Origin: an uncultured Blautia sp.
GTDB lineage: Bacteria; Bacillota; Clostridia; Lachnospirales; Lachnospiraceae
DNA: 10,960 nt
Direction: 5' to 3'
Assembly (NCBI RefSeq): GCF_937880195.1
Contig: NZ_CALFLA010000076.1
Coordinates: forward strand, 1-10,960
In this document: piece after piece, positions 1 to 6,238 of the stretch
Layout of the letters: each line of letters begins with the position of its first letter
How positions within the stretch are numbered: the stretch's first letter is position 1
The notes under the pieces: model-generated
The model's input: the letters and a program-made list of their open reading frames with translations, nothing else
The model's database searches: none
What the model was told of the DNA's origin: nothing
Position numbers and translations under genes: made by a program

Positions 1-433
1 AGAGGAAGCGGCATCCGTTTGATATAGCAATTATTTAATATTCGTTATACTAGTAAAGGGGGTAACAAAATGTGACACCCTAACCAGACCAGACCCCCGA
101 ACAGAGAAAAGCCCCGGCAGATCAGCCAAGAACTGAAAAGCCGGGAACTCTCCTTCTGTGGATTCATGTTATGTGGTTCCAGATCAGAAACACCTTGATC
201 AGATTCTCCAAATGGGGACGTGGCATGATCTAACCAACACCTTGATTCAGGGGCGTGGTCTTGCTATCGAGATGAGATCCTGTTTTAGGAATCCATGTAC
301 TGGGGCGTCGATACTATCTACATCCCTCAAGTACCGTTTTGGTAGTTTGGCTCACAACAAAATTGTTGTTAGTTCAATATTGCTTCGTCCCGAAAGACGA
401 GCCACTCAAATCTGAGCACCCATACCATGACAA
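1..433. other. Non-coding, repeat-bearing stretch; possible structured RNA
   Basis: I find no convincing gene here. All three plus-strand frames entering at the left edge stop by position 38, so the tail of an upstream gene could lie there, but none of the three short tails is recognisable. An 85-codon open frame from 158 lacks a ribosome binding site and resembles no protein I know. The stretch has visible secondary-structure potential: CCCGGC (113-118) can pair with GCCGGG (140-145), ACAGA (101-105) with TCTGT (155-159), and TGGATTC (159-165) with GAATCCA (289-295), which would enclose the internal repeats. A smaller hairpin, TCGTC/GACGA, lies around 385-400. A weak TATACT box at 46-51 could start a transcript near 58. 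A structured RNA, or a non-coding end of a mobile element, fits better than a protein gene, but I cannot assign it to a family. Confidence 0.4.
189..318 (+). repeat. Short direct repeats in the left non-coding stretch
   Basis: The 11-mer AACACCTTGAT occurs at 189-199 and again at 236-246, a 47-bp period. A second motif, GGGG(A)CGT, recurs at 214, 250 and 302, each time followed within about 20 bases by an ATC-ending segment (GATC or TATC). The copies are imperfect outside the cores. They could be protein-binding iterons, parallel loops of a structured RNA, or chance similarity. No function is assigned. Confidence 0.4.
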
Positions 434-439
434 TATAAT
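411..439 (+). promoter_or_regulatory. Putative promoter of the holin-like toxin mRNA
   Basis: A perfect -10 box, TATAAT, lies at 434-439. The hexamer 17 bp upstream, TCTGAG at 411-416, is a poor -35 match and there is no TG extension, so the promoter may be weak or need help. Transcription would start near 445-446, giving the toxin message a 5' leader of about 57 nt that contains the ribosome-binding-site hairpin. Confidence 0.5.
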
Positions 440-469
440 ATGCTTACCCGGGGAGCCGGGGGACGTGCT

Positions 470-500
470 GCACCCGTTCCGAGCCTGTCGGAGGTGGTGC
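470..500 (+). promoter_or_regulatory. Leader hairpin sequestering the toxin ribosome binding site
   Basis: GCACC (470-474) pairs with GGTGC (496-500), and TCCGA (478-482) pairs with TCGGA (488-492) around the loop GCCTG. A short symmetrical internal loop, CGT/GGT, lies between the two helices and includes one possible U-G pair. The strong Shine-Dalgarno GGAGG (490-494) is inside the 3' arm, so in this fold the ATG at 503 would be translated poorly. Such occlusion is common in type I toxin messages, where it delays translation until processing or absence of the antisense RNA. The fold is read by eye, without an energy calculation. Confidence 0.55.
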
Positions 501-502
501 CA

Positions 503-586
503 ATGAGTACATATGAGGAATTAAGCCTGATTGTAAGCGTTGCCTTATTAATCGTTGCAATTCTGAATCTTACCCATAAAAAATAG
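503..586 (+). CDS. Putative holin-like small membrane toxin (type I toxin), 27 aa
   Basis: The peptide begins MSTYEELSLIVSVALL and ends NLTHKK. It has a short polar N-terminus, one hydrophobic helix spanning roughly residues 7-23, and a basic tail. This matches the putative holin-like toxin family of Firmicutes, peptides of about 25-40 residues that usually start M-[ST]-x-Y-E and end in lysines. Relatives of this general type (TxpA, BsrG, Fst) insert into the cell membrane and are held in check by an antisense RNA. The start is supported by GGAGG at 490-494, eight bases upstream. The last three sense codons fall in or beside the left arm of a terminator hairpin, and the opposite strand carries a strong convergent promoter, both typical of type I modules. 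The gene lies between the non-coding stretch and the integrase gene, where it could stabilise the element. Toxicity itself is inferred from the family. Confidence 0.8.
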   Translation: MSTYEELSLIVSVALLIVAILNLTHKK

Positions 587-624
587 CCCGTCCTGACCCT
601 GAGAAAGTCGACGAGCTATTTTCA
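578..624. terminator. Bidirectional terminator shared by toxin mRNA and antisense RNA
   Basis: The arms AAAATAGCCCGTC (580-592) and GACGAGCTATTTT (610-622) form a 13-bp stem with one C-A mismatch when read on the plus strand. On the minus strand the same position becomes a G-U pair, so the stem is better there. The minus-strand transcript ends in a run of six U (578-583), while the plus-strand run is four U followed by a second T-rich patch at 628-634. The stop codon of the toxin, TAG at 584-586, is inside the left arm. Confidence 0.8.
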
Positions 625-681
625 ATAGTTTTTCATTTCGCCGGGGCGGGGAAGTAGTGGTTCCCTTCCGGCTCTCCTGTT
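578..681 (-). ncRNA. Predicted antisense RNA antitoxin of the holin-like toxin
   Basis: A transcript from the strong minus-strand promoter at 688-716 would start near 681 and end at the U-run of the shared terminator near 578, about 104 nt. It overlaps the 3' end of the toxin message over roughly 578-624. Near its 5' end it can fold into a hairpin with outer helix GCCGG/CCGGC and inner helix GGGAA/TTCCC around the loop CCACTAC. The segment CACTACTTCC (complement of 650-659) can pair with the toxin Shine-Dalgarno region GGAGGTGGTG (490-499) over ten positions, two of them G-U. CCCCGGC (complement of 640-646) matches GCCGGGG at 455-461 in the toxin leader, in the same order. Convergent RNAs with a shared terminator and direct repeats near both 5' ends recall the Fst/RNA II par arrangement. 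Expression and function are inferred. Confidence 0.65.
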
Positions 682-687
682 AAGTAT

Positions 688-716
688 ATTATATGTCATA
701 CAGAAAAATTCGTCAA
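688..716 (-). promoter_or_regulatory. Strong promoter of the antisense RNA
   Basis: Read on the minus strand, TTGACG (711-716) is followed after exactly 17 bp by a perfect TATAAT (688-693). This is the best sigma-A-type promoter in the window. Its -10 is as good as that of the toxin and its -35 is far better, consistent with antitoxin RNA being in excess. It points away from the integrase gene and towards the toxin, and no minus-strand protein gene follows it. Confidence 0.8.
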
Positions 717-760
717 CCTTCGTTTTTAAGCCACCGCCCCCGGCCAGAACGGAGGATATT

Positions 761-1822
761 ATGCCATCATATTTTGACGAGAAAACAAAGACCTGGTACT
801 GCAAATTCTATTATGAAAACTGGCAGGGCCAGAGAAAACAAAAAATGAAAAGGGGATTTAAACTTCAGAGAGAAGCCAAAGACTGGGAGCGGAAGTTTTT
901 AGAACAGTTTGCAAGGAATCCTGATATTTCCTTTCAATCCCTGTATAGACGCTATAAGGAATATATCACGCTTCGGATCAGGGAGAGTACCGCCCAGTCC
1001 CGGTTCAATATGATTGATAACCATATTGTACCCTACTTCAAGGACCGGATCATATCAGACATCACTCCAACTGACATTATGGAATGGCAGAATGTTATGC
1101 TGCAGAAAGGTTTGTCTGACACCTACCTGAATCAGATCAACATTTACCTGAAAGCAATATTTTCTTATGCGGTTGATTATGTGGGGCTGTCAAAGAATCC
1201 TTGTGGGAAAAGCATTGGCAGCAGGAAAACCCGGCAGCTTAATTTCTGGACACCAGAAGAATATCATAAGTTTATAGAGCAGTTAAGCTCTTGCAAGGAT
1301 TCTTACGACAATCTGACCTTTTTCACAATCTTTGAGATTCTATATTATACCGGAATGCGTGTGGGAGAGTTGCTGGCTCTTACGCTGCAGGATATAGACT
1401 TTAAAGGAAACAAGATCAGCATCACTAAGGGATATTACCGGATCACAGGAAAAGACCTTATAGACAAACCAAAAACCATTCATGGAGAAAGAGTTATAGA
1501 CATCCCGGAATTTCTCACCCAAGAAATCAGAGAATACGTTTCCCATCTCTACGAGCCTGATCCGACGGTCAGACTTTTTGAGAAACACGCAAAAACTGTT
1601 CGTACTGCATTAAAAAGGCAATCCCAGAAAGCAGGAGTAAAAGAAATCCGGGTCCACGATCTCAGACACTCTCACGCTTCTGTTTTAATCAACCTTGGAG
1701 CCAATCCTGTACTGGTAGCGGAACGCCTGGGGCATGAATCGCCAGATGTTACGCTTAAGATTTACGCTCATTTGTTTCCGCATCAGCAAAGTGACATTGT
1801 AAGCAAAATCAATAAAGTATAA
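761..1822 (+). CDS. Tyrosine recombinase / site-specific integrase
   Basis: A complete 353-residue phage/ICE-type integrase that would catalyse integration and excision of its element. Residues 1-50 look like the N-terminal arm-DNA-binding domain (aromatic residues followed by a K/R-rich strand-turn). Residues 55-145 are the SAM-like core-binding domain, and 165-345 the catalytic domain. The catalytic set is intact: R200 in TGMRVGE, a lysine at K236 or K238 in DKPKT, H299 and R302 in HDLRH, H325 in LGHES and the nucleophile Y335 in IYAHLFP. The ATG follows GGAGG (751-755) at five bases. I see no good promoter on this strand just upstream; the antisense RNA promoter faces the other way. Host genes begin directly after the gene, so it probably lies at the right end of an element reaching leftwards. 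It could also be a leftover integrase of a decayed element. Confidence 0.93.
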   Translation: MPSYFDEKTKTWYCKFYYENWQGQRKQKMKRGFKLQREAKDWERKFLEQFARNPDISFQSLYRRYKEYITLRIRESTAQSRFNMIDNHIVPYFKDRIISDITPTDIMEWQNVMLQKGLSDTYLNQINIYLKAIFSYAVDYVGLSKNPCGKSIGSRKTRQLNFWTPEEYHKFIEQLSSCKDSYDNLTFFTIFEILYYTGMRVGELLALTLQDIDFKGNKISITKGYYRITGKDLIDKPKTIHGERVIDIPEFLTQEIREYVSHLYEPDPTVRLFEKHAKTVRTALKRQSQKAGVKEIRVHDLRHSHASVLINLGANPVLVAERLGHESPDVTLKIYAHLFPHQQSDIVSKINKV

Positions 1823-1843
1823 TTTTAGTATCATTTTAGTATC
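1822..1843 (+). repeat. Tandem 11-bp repeat at the integrase stop; possible att/arm site
   Basis: ATTTTAGTATC occurs twice back to back (1822-1832 and 1833-1843), starting at the last base of the integrase stop codon. Directly repeated short sites next to int are often arm-type binding sites of the integrase, and the attachment core commonly lies just beyond the int 3' end. I found no second copy elsewhere in the window, so the other element end, if present, is outside. Confidence 0.45.
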
Positions 1844-1851
1844 ACAGACAG

Positions 1852-1900
1852 AAAAAGAGAGCCTAAACCCTTATGTTTTACAGGGTCAGGCTCTTTTCTT
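1852..1900. terminator. Bidirectional terminator between integrase and asd
   Basis: AGAGCCT (1858-1864) pairs with AGGCTCT (1888-1894), extended inward by CCC (1868-1870) with GGG (1883-1885) around an A/T-rich loop. On the plus strand it is followed by TTTTCTTTC. On the minus strand, the run of A at 1852-1856 gives five U. It therefore serves the integrase from the left and asd from the right, and marks the border between the mobile part and the housekeeping part. Confidence 0.85.
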
Positions 1901-1903
1901 TCT

Positions 1904-2989
1904 TTATTTCTTTGTAATAAATCCTTTTGCCTTAAGAGTTTCTGCGCAGAGAACAGCTCCGCCTGCAGCGCCTCTTACTGTATTATGGGAAAGTCCTACG
2001 AACTTATAATCGTATACAGTATCCTCACGGAGACGTCCGATGGATACGCCCATTCCATTCTCATAGTTTACATCCTCTGTTACCTGAGGACGGTTGTCCT
2101 CCTCCAGGTACTGGATGAAATGTTTCGGTGCGCTTGGAAGTTCAAGCTCCTGAGGAACGCCGCTGAAATTGCGAAGAGCCTCAATAAGCTGTTCTTTTGT
2201 AGGTTTCTTGCGGAATTTTACAAATACGGCCGCTGTATGACCGTTAAGAACAGGCACACGGATGCACTGGCAGGTGATCACAGGCTCCTGAGCCGGAACG
2301 ATCACACCGTCCTCGATCTTACCCCAAAGTCTCAGAGGCTCTTTTTCGCTCTTCTCTTCTTCACCGCCAATATAAGGAATAATGTTGTGCTCCATTTCCG
2401 GCCAGTCCTTAAATGTCTTGCCTGCTCCGGAAATAGCCTGATATGTAGTAGCCACTACTTCATAAGGTTCAAATTCCTTCCATGCAGTAAGTACCGGCGC
2501 ATAGCTCTGGATAGAACAGTTTGGTTTTACTGCAATGAAGCCTCTCTTTGTTCCAAGACGTTTCTTCTGAAACTCAATCACATCAAAATGCTCAGGGTTG
2601 ATTTCCGGAACTACCATAGGAACGTCCGGTGTCCAGCGGTGAGCGCTGTTATTGGAAACAACAGGAGTCTCGGTCTTAGCGTACTCTTCCTCAATGGCCT
2701 TGATCTCATCCTTGGACATATCTACAGCAGAGAATACGAAATCAACAGTTGCCGCAACCTTCTCTACTTCATTTACATTCATTACCACAATCTTTTTTAC
2801 TGCTTCCGGCATAGGAGTGTCCATTTTCCATCTTCCGCCTACAGCCTCTTCATATGTCTTGCCTGCGCTTCTGGTGCTTGCTGCAAGAGTAACCACTTCA
2901 AACCAGGGATGATTTTCCAGAAGAGAAATAAATCTCTGTCCTACCATTCCGGTAGCTCCTAAAATACCGACTCTCAGTTTCTCGCTCAT
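1904..2989 (-). CDS. asd: Aspartate-semialdehyde dehydrogenase
   Basis: A 361-residue cytoplasmic enzyme that reduces aspartyl-4-phosphate to aspartate-4-semialdehyde with NADPH, the branch-point step towards lysine/diaminopimelate, threonine and methionine. The N-terminal Rossmann motif GATGMVG is at residues 11-17. SNNSAHR (112-118) is typical of the family, the catalytic cysteine is C158 in KPNCSIQS, and the active-site histidine is probably H251 in VLNGHT. The length and PNCS context fit the longer archaeal/fungal-like branch of Asd that is common in Clostridia, rather than the E. coli branch. The ATG follows GAGGAGAGG, and a promoter lies about 60-85 bp upstream. It is the only gene of its pathway here, so it looks monocistronic. 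Confidence 0.95.
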   Translation of the reverse strand: MSEKLRVGILGATGMVGQRFISLLENHPWFEVVTLAASTRSAGKTYEEAVGGRWKMDTPMPEAVKKIVVMNVNEVEKVAATVDFVFSAVDMSKDEIKAIEEEYAKTETPVVSNNSAHRWTPDVPMVVPEINPEHFDVIEFQKKRLGTKRGFIAVKPNCSIQSYAPVLTAWKEFEPYEVVATTYQAISGAGKTFKDWPEMEHNIIPYIGGEEEKSEKEPLRLWGKIEDGVIVPAQEPVITCQCIRVPVLNGHTAAVFVKFRKKPTKEQLIEALRNFSGVPQELELPSAPKHFIQYLEEDNRPQVTEDVNYENGMGVSIGRLREDTVYDYKFVGLSHNTVRGAAGGAVLCAETLKAKGFITKK

Positions 2990-3045
2990 AATAATCCTCT
3001 CCTCACTTTATGTCTTTGTGTTACATACATTTGTCGTTCTTGTAA

Positions 3046-3074
3046 ATACTATAACACTTTTTGGAAAAATGCAA
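3046..3074 (-). promoter_or_regulatory. Putative asd promoter
   Basis: On the minus strand TTGCAT (3069-3074) is followed by TAGTAT at 3046-3051 (17-bp spacing) or by the overlapping, better TATAGT at 3048-3053 (15-bp spacing). Transcription would start near 3040, leaving a leader of about 50 nt. I see no riboswitch-like structure in so short a leader. Confidence 0.5.
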
Positions 3075-3102
3075 GTGCTTTTTTCTTTTCCTGCAAATTA
3101 TT

Positions 3103-4488
3103 TTACGGATGAACAGTTTCCAGATATTCTCTGTTTGCCTTGATTACCTTTTTCATAACCTCTGCTCCCGGCGCGCCATAAGTGCAGCGCTTTTCCACAC
3201 AGGTTTTCATGCTGATAGCCTCATAAATATCCTTTTCAAACACCGGACTGATCTCCTGATAGTCAGAAAGAGGCAGCTCATCCAGAGAAATCCCCCTGTC
3301 AATACAGGTCAGCACCAGACGGCCTACAATACCATGAGCATCGCGGAAAGGAACTCCGTGGTTTACAAGATAGTCCGCCGCATCTGTCGCATTGGTAAAT
3401 CCGTTCTTGGCACTTGCCTCCATTACATCCTTACGAAATTCCATTGTGGAAACCATTCCTGTAAAAAGAGCCAGGCAGCCTTTTACTGTATCAATGGCGT
3501 CAAAGGTCAGCTCCTTGTCCTCCTGCATATCTTTGTTATACGCCAGAGGGATTCCCTTCATAGTTGTAAGTATGGACATCAGCGCTCCGTAAACCCGGCC
3601 TGTTTTGCCCCTGAGAAGCTCCGCAATATCAGGATTTTTCTTCTGAGGCATAATACTGCTTCCGGTGCTGTAGGCATCGTCGATTTCCACAAAACGGTAC
3701 TCGTTGGAATTCCAGAGGATGATCTCCTCTGAAAAACGGCTAAGGTGCATCATAATCGTAGAAAGAGCTGAAAGAAGCTCGATCACATAATCCCTATCTG
3801 ACACAGAGTCCATACTGTTTCTGGTAGGCTCGTCAAAGCCTAGAAGCTGCGCCGTATATTCCCTATCAAGAGGATAGGTGGTTCCTGCCAGGGCTCCTGC
3901 TCCAAGAGGACAGGTATTCATTCTCTTTCTGATATCAGCCATCCGTCCCCTGTCTCTTCTGAACATTTCAAAATATGCGCCTACATGGTGAGCCAAAGTT
4001 ACCGGCTGGGCTTTTTGAAGATGTGTAAATCCCGGCATATAGGTATGGAGATTATCTTCCATGATTTTCAAAAGAGCCGTAAGAAGCTCTTTCAGTTCTT
4101 TGTCAATGGCATCAATCTCATCCCTTGTATAAAGCTTCATATCCAGAGCTACCTGATCGTTCCGGCTTCTTCCTGTATGAAGTTTTTTGCCTGGATCTCC
4201 AATGCGGGCAATCAAATTGGCCTCCACAAAGCTGTGAATATCCTCGTATTCGGAAGTGATCATAAGACGGCCTTCCTTTACATCGGCAAGAATACCGTCC
4301 AGACCATTTAGGATCTGGTCTTTTTCTTCTTCTGTCAAAATCCCCTGTTTTGCCAGCATTTTTACATGGGCTTTGCTTCCCCGAATGTCCTGTTCATAAA
4401 ATTTCTGGTCAAAGGAAATAGACGCGTTAAAGTTATAAACAAGCTGGTCTGTTTCCTTTGTGAAACGTCCTCCCCATAACTGTGCCAT
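3103..4488 (-). CDS. argH: Argininosuccinate lyase
   Basis: A 461-residue cytoplasmic enzyme of the fumarase/aspartase superfamily that splits argininosuccinate into arginine and fumarate, the last step of arginine synthesis. The conserved regions are all present: HTGRSRNDQ (104-112), TH at 155-156 in GFTHLQKAQP with the catalytic-region histidine, and the superfamily signature GSSIMPQKKNP (276-286) with the active-site serine loop. I start the protein at the ATG at 4488, which gives MAQLWGGRF, the usual ArgH N-terminus, preceded by GAGGA. The open frame extends 32 codons further upstream, but that extension would begin upstream of the promoter at 4533-4560 and resembles nothing in the family. 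argG is not adjacent, so argH is separated from the rest of the arginine pathway. Confidence 0.96.
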   Translation of the reverse strand: MAQLWGGRFTKETDQLVYNFNASISFDQKFYEQDIRGSKAHVKMLAKQGILTEEEKDQILNGLDGILADVKEGRLMITSEYEDIHSFVEANLIARIGDPGKKLHTGRSRNDQVALDMKLYTRDEIDAIDKELKELLTALLKIMEDNLHTYMPGFTHLQKAQPVTLAHHVGAYFEMFRRDRGRMADIRKRMNTCPLGAGALAGTTYPLDREYTAQLLGFDEPTRNSMDSVSDRDYVIELLSALSTIMMHLSRFSEEIILWNSNEYRFVEIDDAYSTGSSIMPQKKNPDIAELLRGKTGRVYGALMSILTTMKGIPLAYNKDMQEDKELTFDAIDTVKGCLALFTGMVSTMEFRKDVMEASAKNGFTNATDAADYLVNHGVPFRDAHGIVGRLVLTCIDRGISLDELPLSDYQEISPVFEKDIYEAISMKTCVEKRCTYGAPGAEVMKKVIKANREYLETVHP

Positions 4489-4532
4489 AATTATTTTCCT
4501 CGTTTCTGTATAAAATTCGACTAAGTGTTCCA

Positions 4533-4560
4533 AGTATACCACATTTTTTCTTAAAATCAA
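4533..4560 (-). promoter_or_regulatory. Putative argH promoter (extended -10)
   Basis: On the minus strand TTGATT (4555-4560) is followed after 16 bp by TATACT (4533-4538), with a TG extension directly upstream of the -10. Transcription would begin near 4526, giving a leader of about 38 nt. This position supports the shorter argH start. I did not recognise a clear ARG box. Confidence 0.65.
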
Positions 4561-4618
4561 AGAGCAAATATACTTTTTATGCACTTTTTCTCGTATATTT
4601 ATACGTTATATTTTATAT

Positions 4619-5260
4619 TTATTCACTTTTTTGCATTTTCTCTTCTTCTCTGTCTCTTTTGGAAAATACACAGCCGCAGTAATCCTGCCGATAAAGATCA
4701 TACTCTCTCGACAGTTCAATGGATCGTTTATAACCGTTCTTTTTTTTGAAATCAGAAGGAAGATGGGCCACACTGTAAATCTTTGCCAGCTCTTCTCCAA
4801 TCTCATTTATTTTTCCGGCATTTTTTAAGGGGCTGATGGAAAGAGTGGTAGTAAAATAATCATAGCCGCCCTCTTTGGCCAGCCTCGCCGCTTCCTCCAT
4901 GCGGAGGCGATAACATCCAAAACATCTCTCCCCTCCTTCAGGCACATGCTCCAGTCCTTTCGCCATTTGATAAAACACCTGGGGATCATACTCTCCCTCC
5001 ACAAAATGAACCGGACGGATGAAATTCATTTCTCCTATCATCCTGCGGATTTCCTCTACTCTTTTTTCATACTCTTCTCTTGGAGAAATATTGGGATTAT
5101 AAAAATATACAGTAATTTCAAAATATTCTGCCAGGTATTCCAATACATAGCTAGAGCATGGCGCGCAACAGCTATGAAGGAACAAACGAGGCGTTTCCTT
5201 TTTTTCTTCAAGGCTTTTAATCAAAGCGTCCAGCTCTCTCTGATAATTTCTTTTATTCAT
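4619..5260 (-). CDS. queH: Epoxyqueuosine reductase QueH (DUF208)
   Basis: A 213-residue protein of the QueH family, the iron-sulfur, non-cobalamin enzyme that reduces epoxyqueuosine to queuosine in the wobble position of GUN-anticodon tRNAs. It replaces the cobalamin-dependent QueG. The cysteine signatures are visible: HSCCAPCSS (C31, C32, C35), ERCFGCYRLRM (C113, C116) and YCGC (C195, C197). The first pair and the C113/C116 pair fit the cluster-binding and active-site cysteines known for the family. TTTLSISPLKN (137-147) is also typical. The start follows AAAGGAG at a good distance. It is transcribed alone from a promoter at 5306-5334. No other queuosine genes are nearby, so the cell may salvage queuine or carry the pathway elsewhere. 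Confidence 0.92.
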   Translation of the reverse strand: MNKRNYQRELDALIKSLEEKKETPRLFLHSCCAPCSSYVLEYLAEYFEITVYFYNPNISPREEYEKRVEEIRRMIGEMNFIRPVHFVEGEYDPQVFYQMAKGLEHVPEGGERCFGCYRLRMEEAARLAKEGGYDYFTTTLSISPLKNAGKINEIGEELAKIYSVAHLPSDFKKKNGYKRSIELSREYDLYRQDYCGCVFSKRDREEEKMQKSE

Positions 5261-5305
5261 GATAACTCCTTTTACATATACAGATCATATCTATTCACAG
5301 CCTGT

Positions 5306-5334
5306 ATTTTATCTCTTTTTTTTCTCTGCTTCAA
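5306..5334 (-). promoter_or_regulatory. Putative queH promoter
   Basis: On the minus strand TTGAAG (5329-5334) is followed after 17 bp, mostly A, by TAAAAT (5306-5311). Transcription would begin near 5299, about 39 nt ahead of the start codon. No preQ1 riboswitch can be made out in this short leader. The remainder of the interval up to 5470 shows no clear plus-strand promoter for the ABC genes. Confidence 0.6.
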
Positions 5335-5470
5335 GAGAAAGATCGCGGTCAGAAAAATTAGAACTTATAACTACCTTCGCAGCAGCCAGACACAATTCAC
5401 TCCATAACACAGAAGTCCCCATAAGCATATCATAAGATATAGCTGTAAAAAAATCATAGGGAGGTACGCT

Positions 5471-6238
5471 ATGAAACCACTTCTGGAAATCAGAGATCTT
5501 TCTCTTTCCTATCATACGCCTTCCGGGGAAACTTCCGCCCTTTCACATATATCCTTTGATCTGATGCCGGGAGAATTTCTGGCTGTTGTAGGTCCTTCCG
5601 GCTGTGGAAAATCCACTCTTTTAAATGTGATCTGCGGACTGCTGAAACCGGAAAGCGGTTCTGTGCTTATGAACAATACACCTGTTTCCCCGGGAGATCC
5701 CAGGATCGGCTACATGCTGCAAAAGGATCACCTGCTGGAATGGCGAAATATTTACAAAAACGTTTTGCTTGGACTTGAAATCCGTCGGGAGCTGACCCCG
5801 AAAAAACTTTCTTATATCGAAGAAATGCTTCACACTTACGGTTTGGACAAATTCCGTTCCGCCCGTCCTTCCCAGTTATCAGGGGGAATGCGCCAGAGAG
5901 CTGCCCTGATCCGTACTCTTGCCCTGAAACCGGAGCTTCTGCTCCTTGACGAGCCTTTTTCAGCCCTGGATTATCAGACCAGGCTCAATGTCAGCGATGA
6001 TATCGGAAGAATACTGAAAAAAGAAAAAAAACCTGCTATTCTGGTAACTCATGATATTTCCGAAGCGATCAGCATGGCAGACAGGGTAATCATCCTTACA
6101 AAACGTCCGGCATCTGTAGCCAGGATCATCCCCATTGATCTTGAAATAAAAGAAAGGACGCCACTTTCCTCAAGAAACGCCCCGGATTTTAAATCTTATT
6201 TTAACCAGATATGGAAGGAGCTGAATAATCATGCCTGA
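5471..6238 (+). CDS. ABC transporter ATPase, SsuB/TauB/NrtD type
   Basis: A 255-residue nucleotide-binding subunit of an importer in the nitrate/sulfonate/taurine-like family, which also includes thiamine-precursor and riboflavin-type importers. Walker A GPSGCGKST is at 41-49, the Q-loop glutamine at Q84, the signature LSGGM at 136-140, Walker B LLLLDEP at 156-162 and the switch histidine at H194 (VTHD). All are intact. The ATG follows GGGAGG with suitable spacing. The last 8 bases overlap the permease gene, so the two proteins should be made together as partners. The family cannot tell the substrate, and the substrate-binding protein gene normally found beside such genes is absent here. I saw no TPP or other riboswitch in the 210-bp upstream interval. 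Confidence 0.88.
   Translation: MKPLLEIRDLSLSYHTPSGETSALSHISFDLMPGEFLAVVGPSGCGKSTLLNVICGLLKPESGSVLMNNTPVSPGDPRIGYMLQKDHLLEWRNIYKNVLLGLEIRRELTPKKLSYIEEMLHTYGLDKFRSARPSQLSGGMRQRAALIRTLALKPELLLLDEPFSALDYQTRLNVSDDIGRILKKEKKPAILVTHDISEAISMADRVIILTKRPASVARIIPIDLEIKERTPLSSRNAPDFKSYFNQIWKELNNHA

Noticed and set aside
158..415. 85-codon plus-strand open frame
   Set aside because: No ribosome binding site, no recognisable protein feature, and it runs through the repeats and predicted stems of the non-coding stretch.
622..804. 60-codon minus-strand open frame across the antisense promoter and integrase start
   Set aside because: It would start inside the integrase gene and cover the promoter elements; no ribosome binding site or family resemblance. 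The minus-strand transcript there is better explained as an RNA.
1985..2962. 325-codon plus-strand open frame opposite asd
   Set aside because: Lies wholly antisense to a clear asd gene; the composition is rich in C, H, R and Y, typical of a shadow frame.
3061..3732. 223-codon plus-strand open frame opposite argH
   Set aside because: Antisense shadow of argH, starting in the asd promoter region, without its own features.
4489..4584. Longer argH start at 4584
   Set aside because: The extra 32 residues resemble nothing in ArgH and lie across the likely argH promoter (4533-4560); the ATG at 4488 has a ribosome binding site and the normal N-terminus.
4592..4605. CGTAT/ATACG hairpin after queH as a queH terminator
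   Set aside because: Only five A/T-rich pairs and no U-tract on the minus strand; too weak to call.
5261..5470. Riboswitch (TPP or preQ1) upstream of the ABC genes or queH
   Set aside because: None of the conserved TPP core motifs can be found, and the queH leader of about 39 nt shows no preQ1-like pseudoknot; nothing supports a call.
5309..5515. 68-codon minus-strand open frame between queH and the ABC genes, ending in EKKKR
   Set aside because: Begins inside the ABC ATPase gene and overlaps its ribosome binding site and the queH promoter; no Shine-Dalgarno before any of its ATGs. The lysine-rich end comes from the A-rich promoter spacer.
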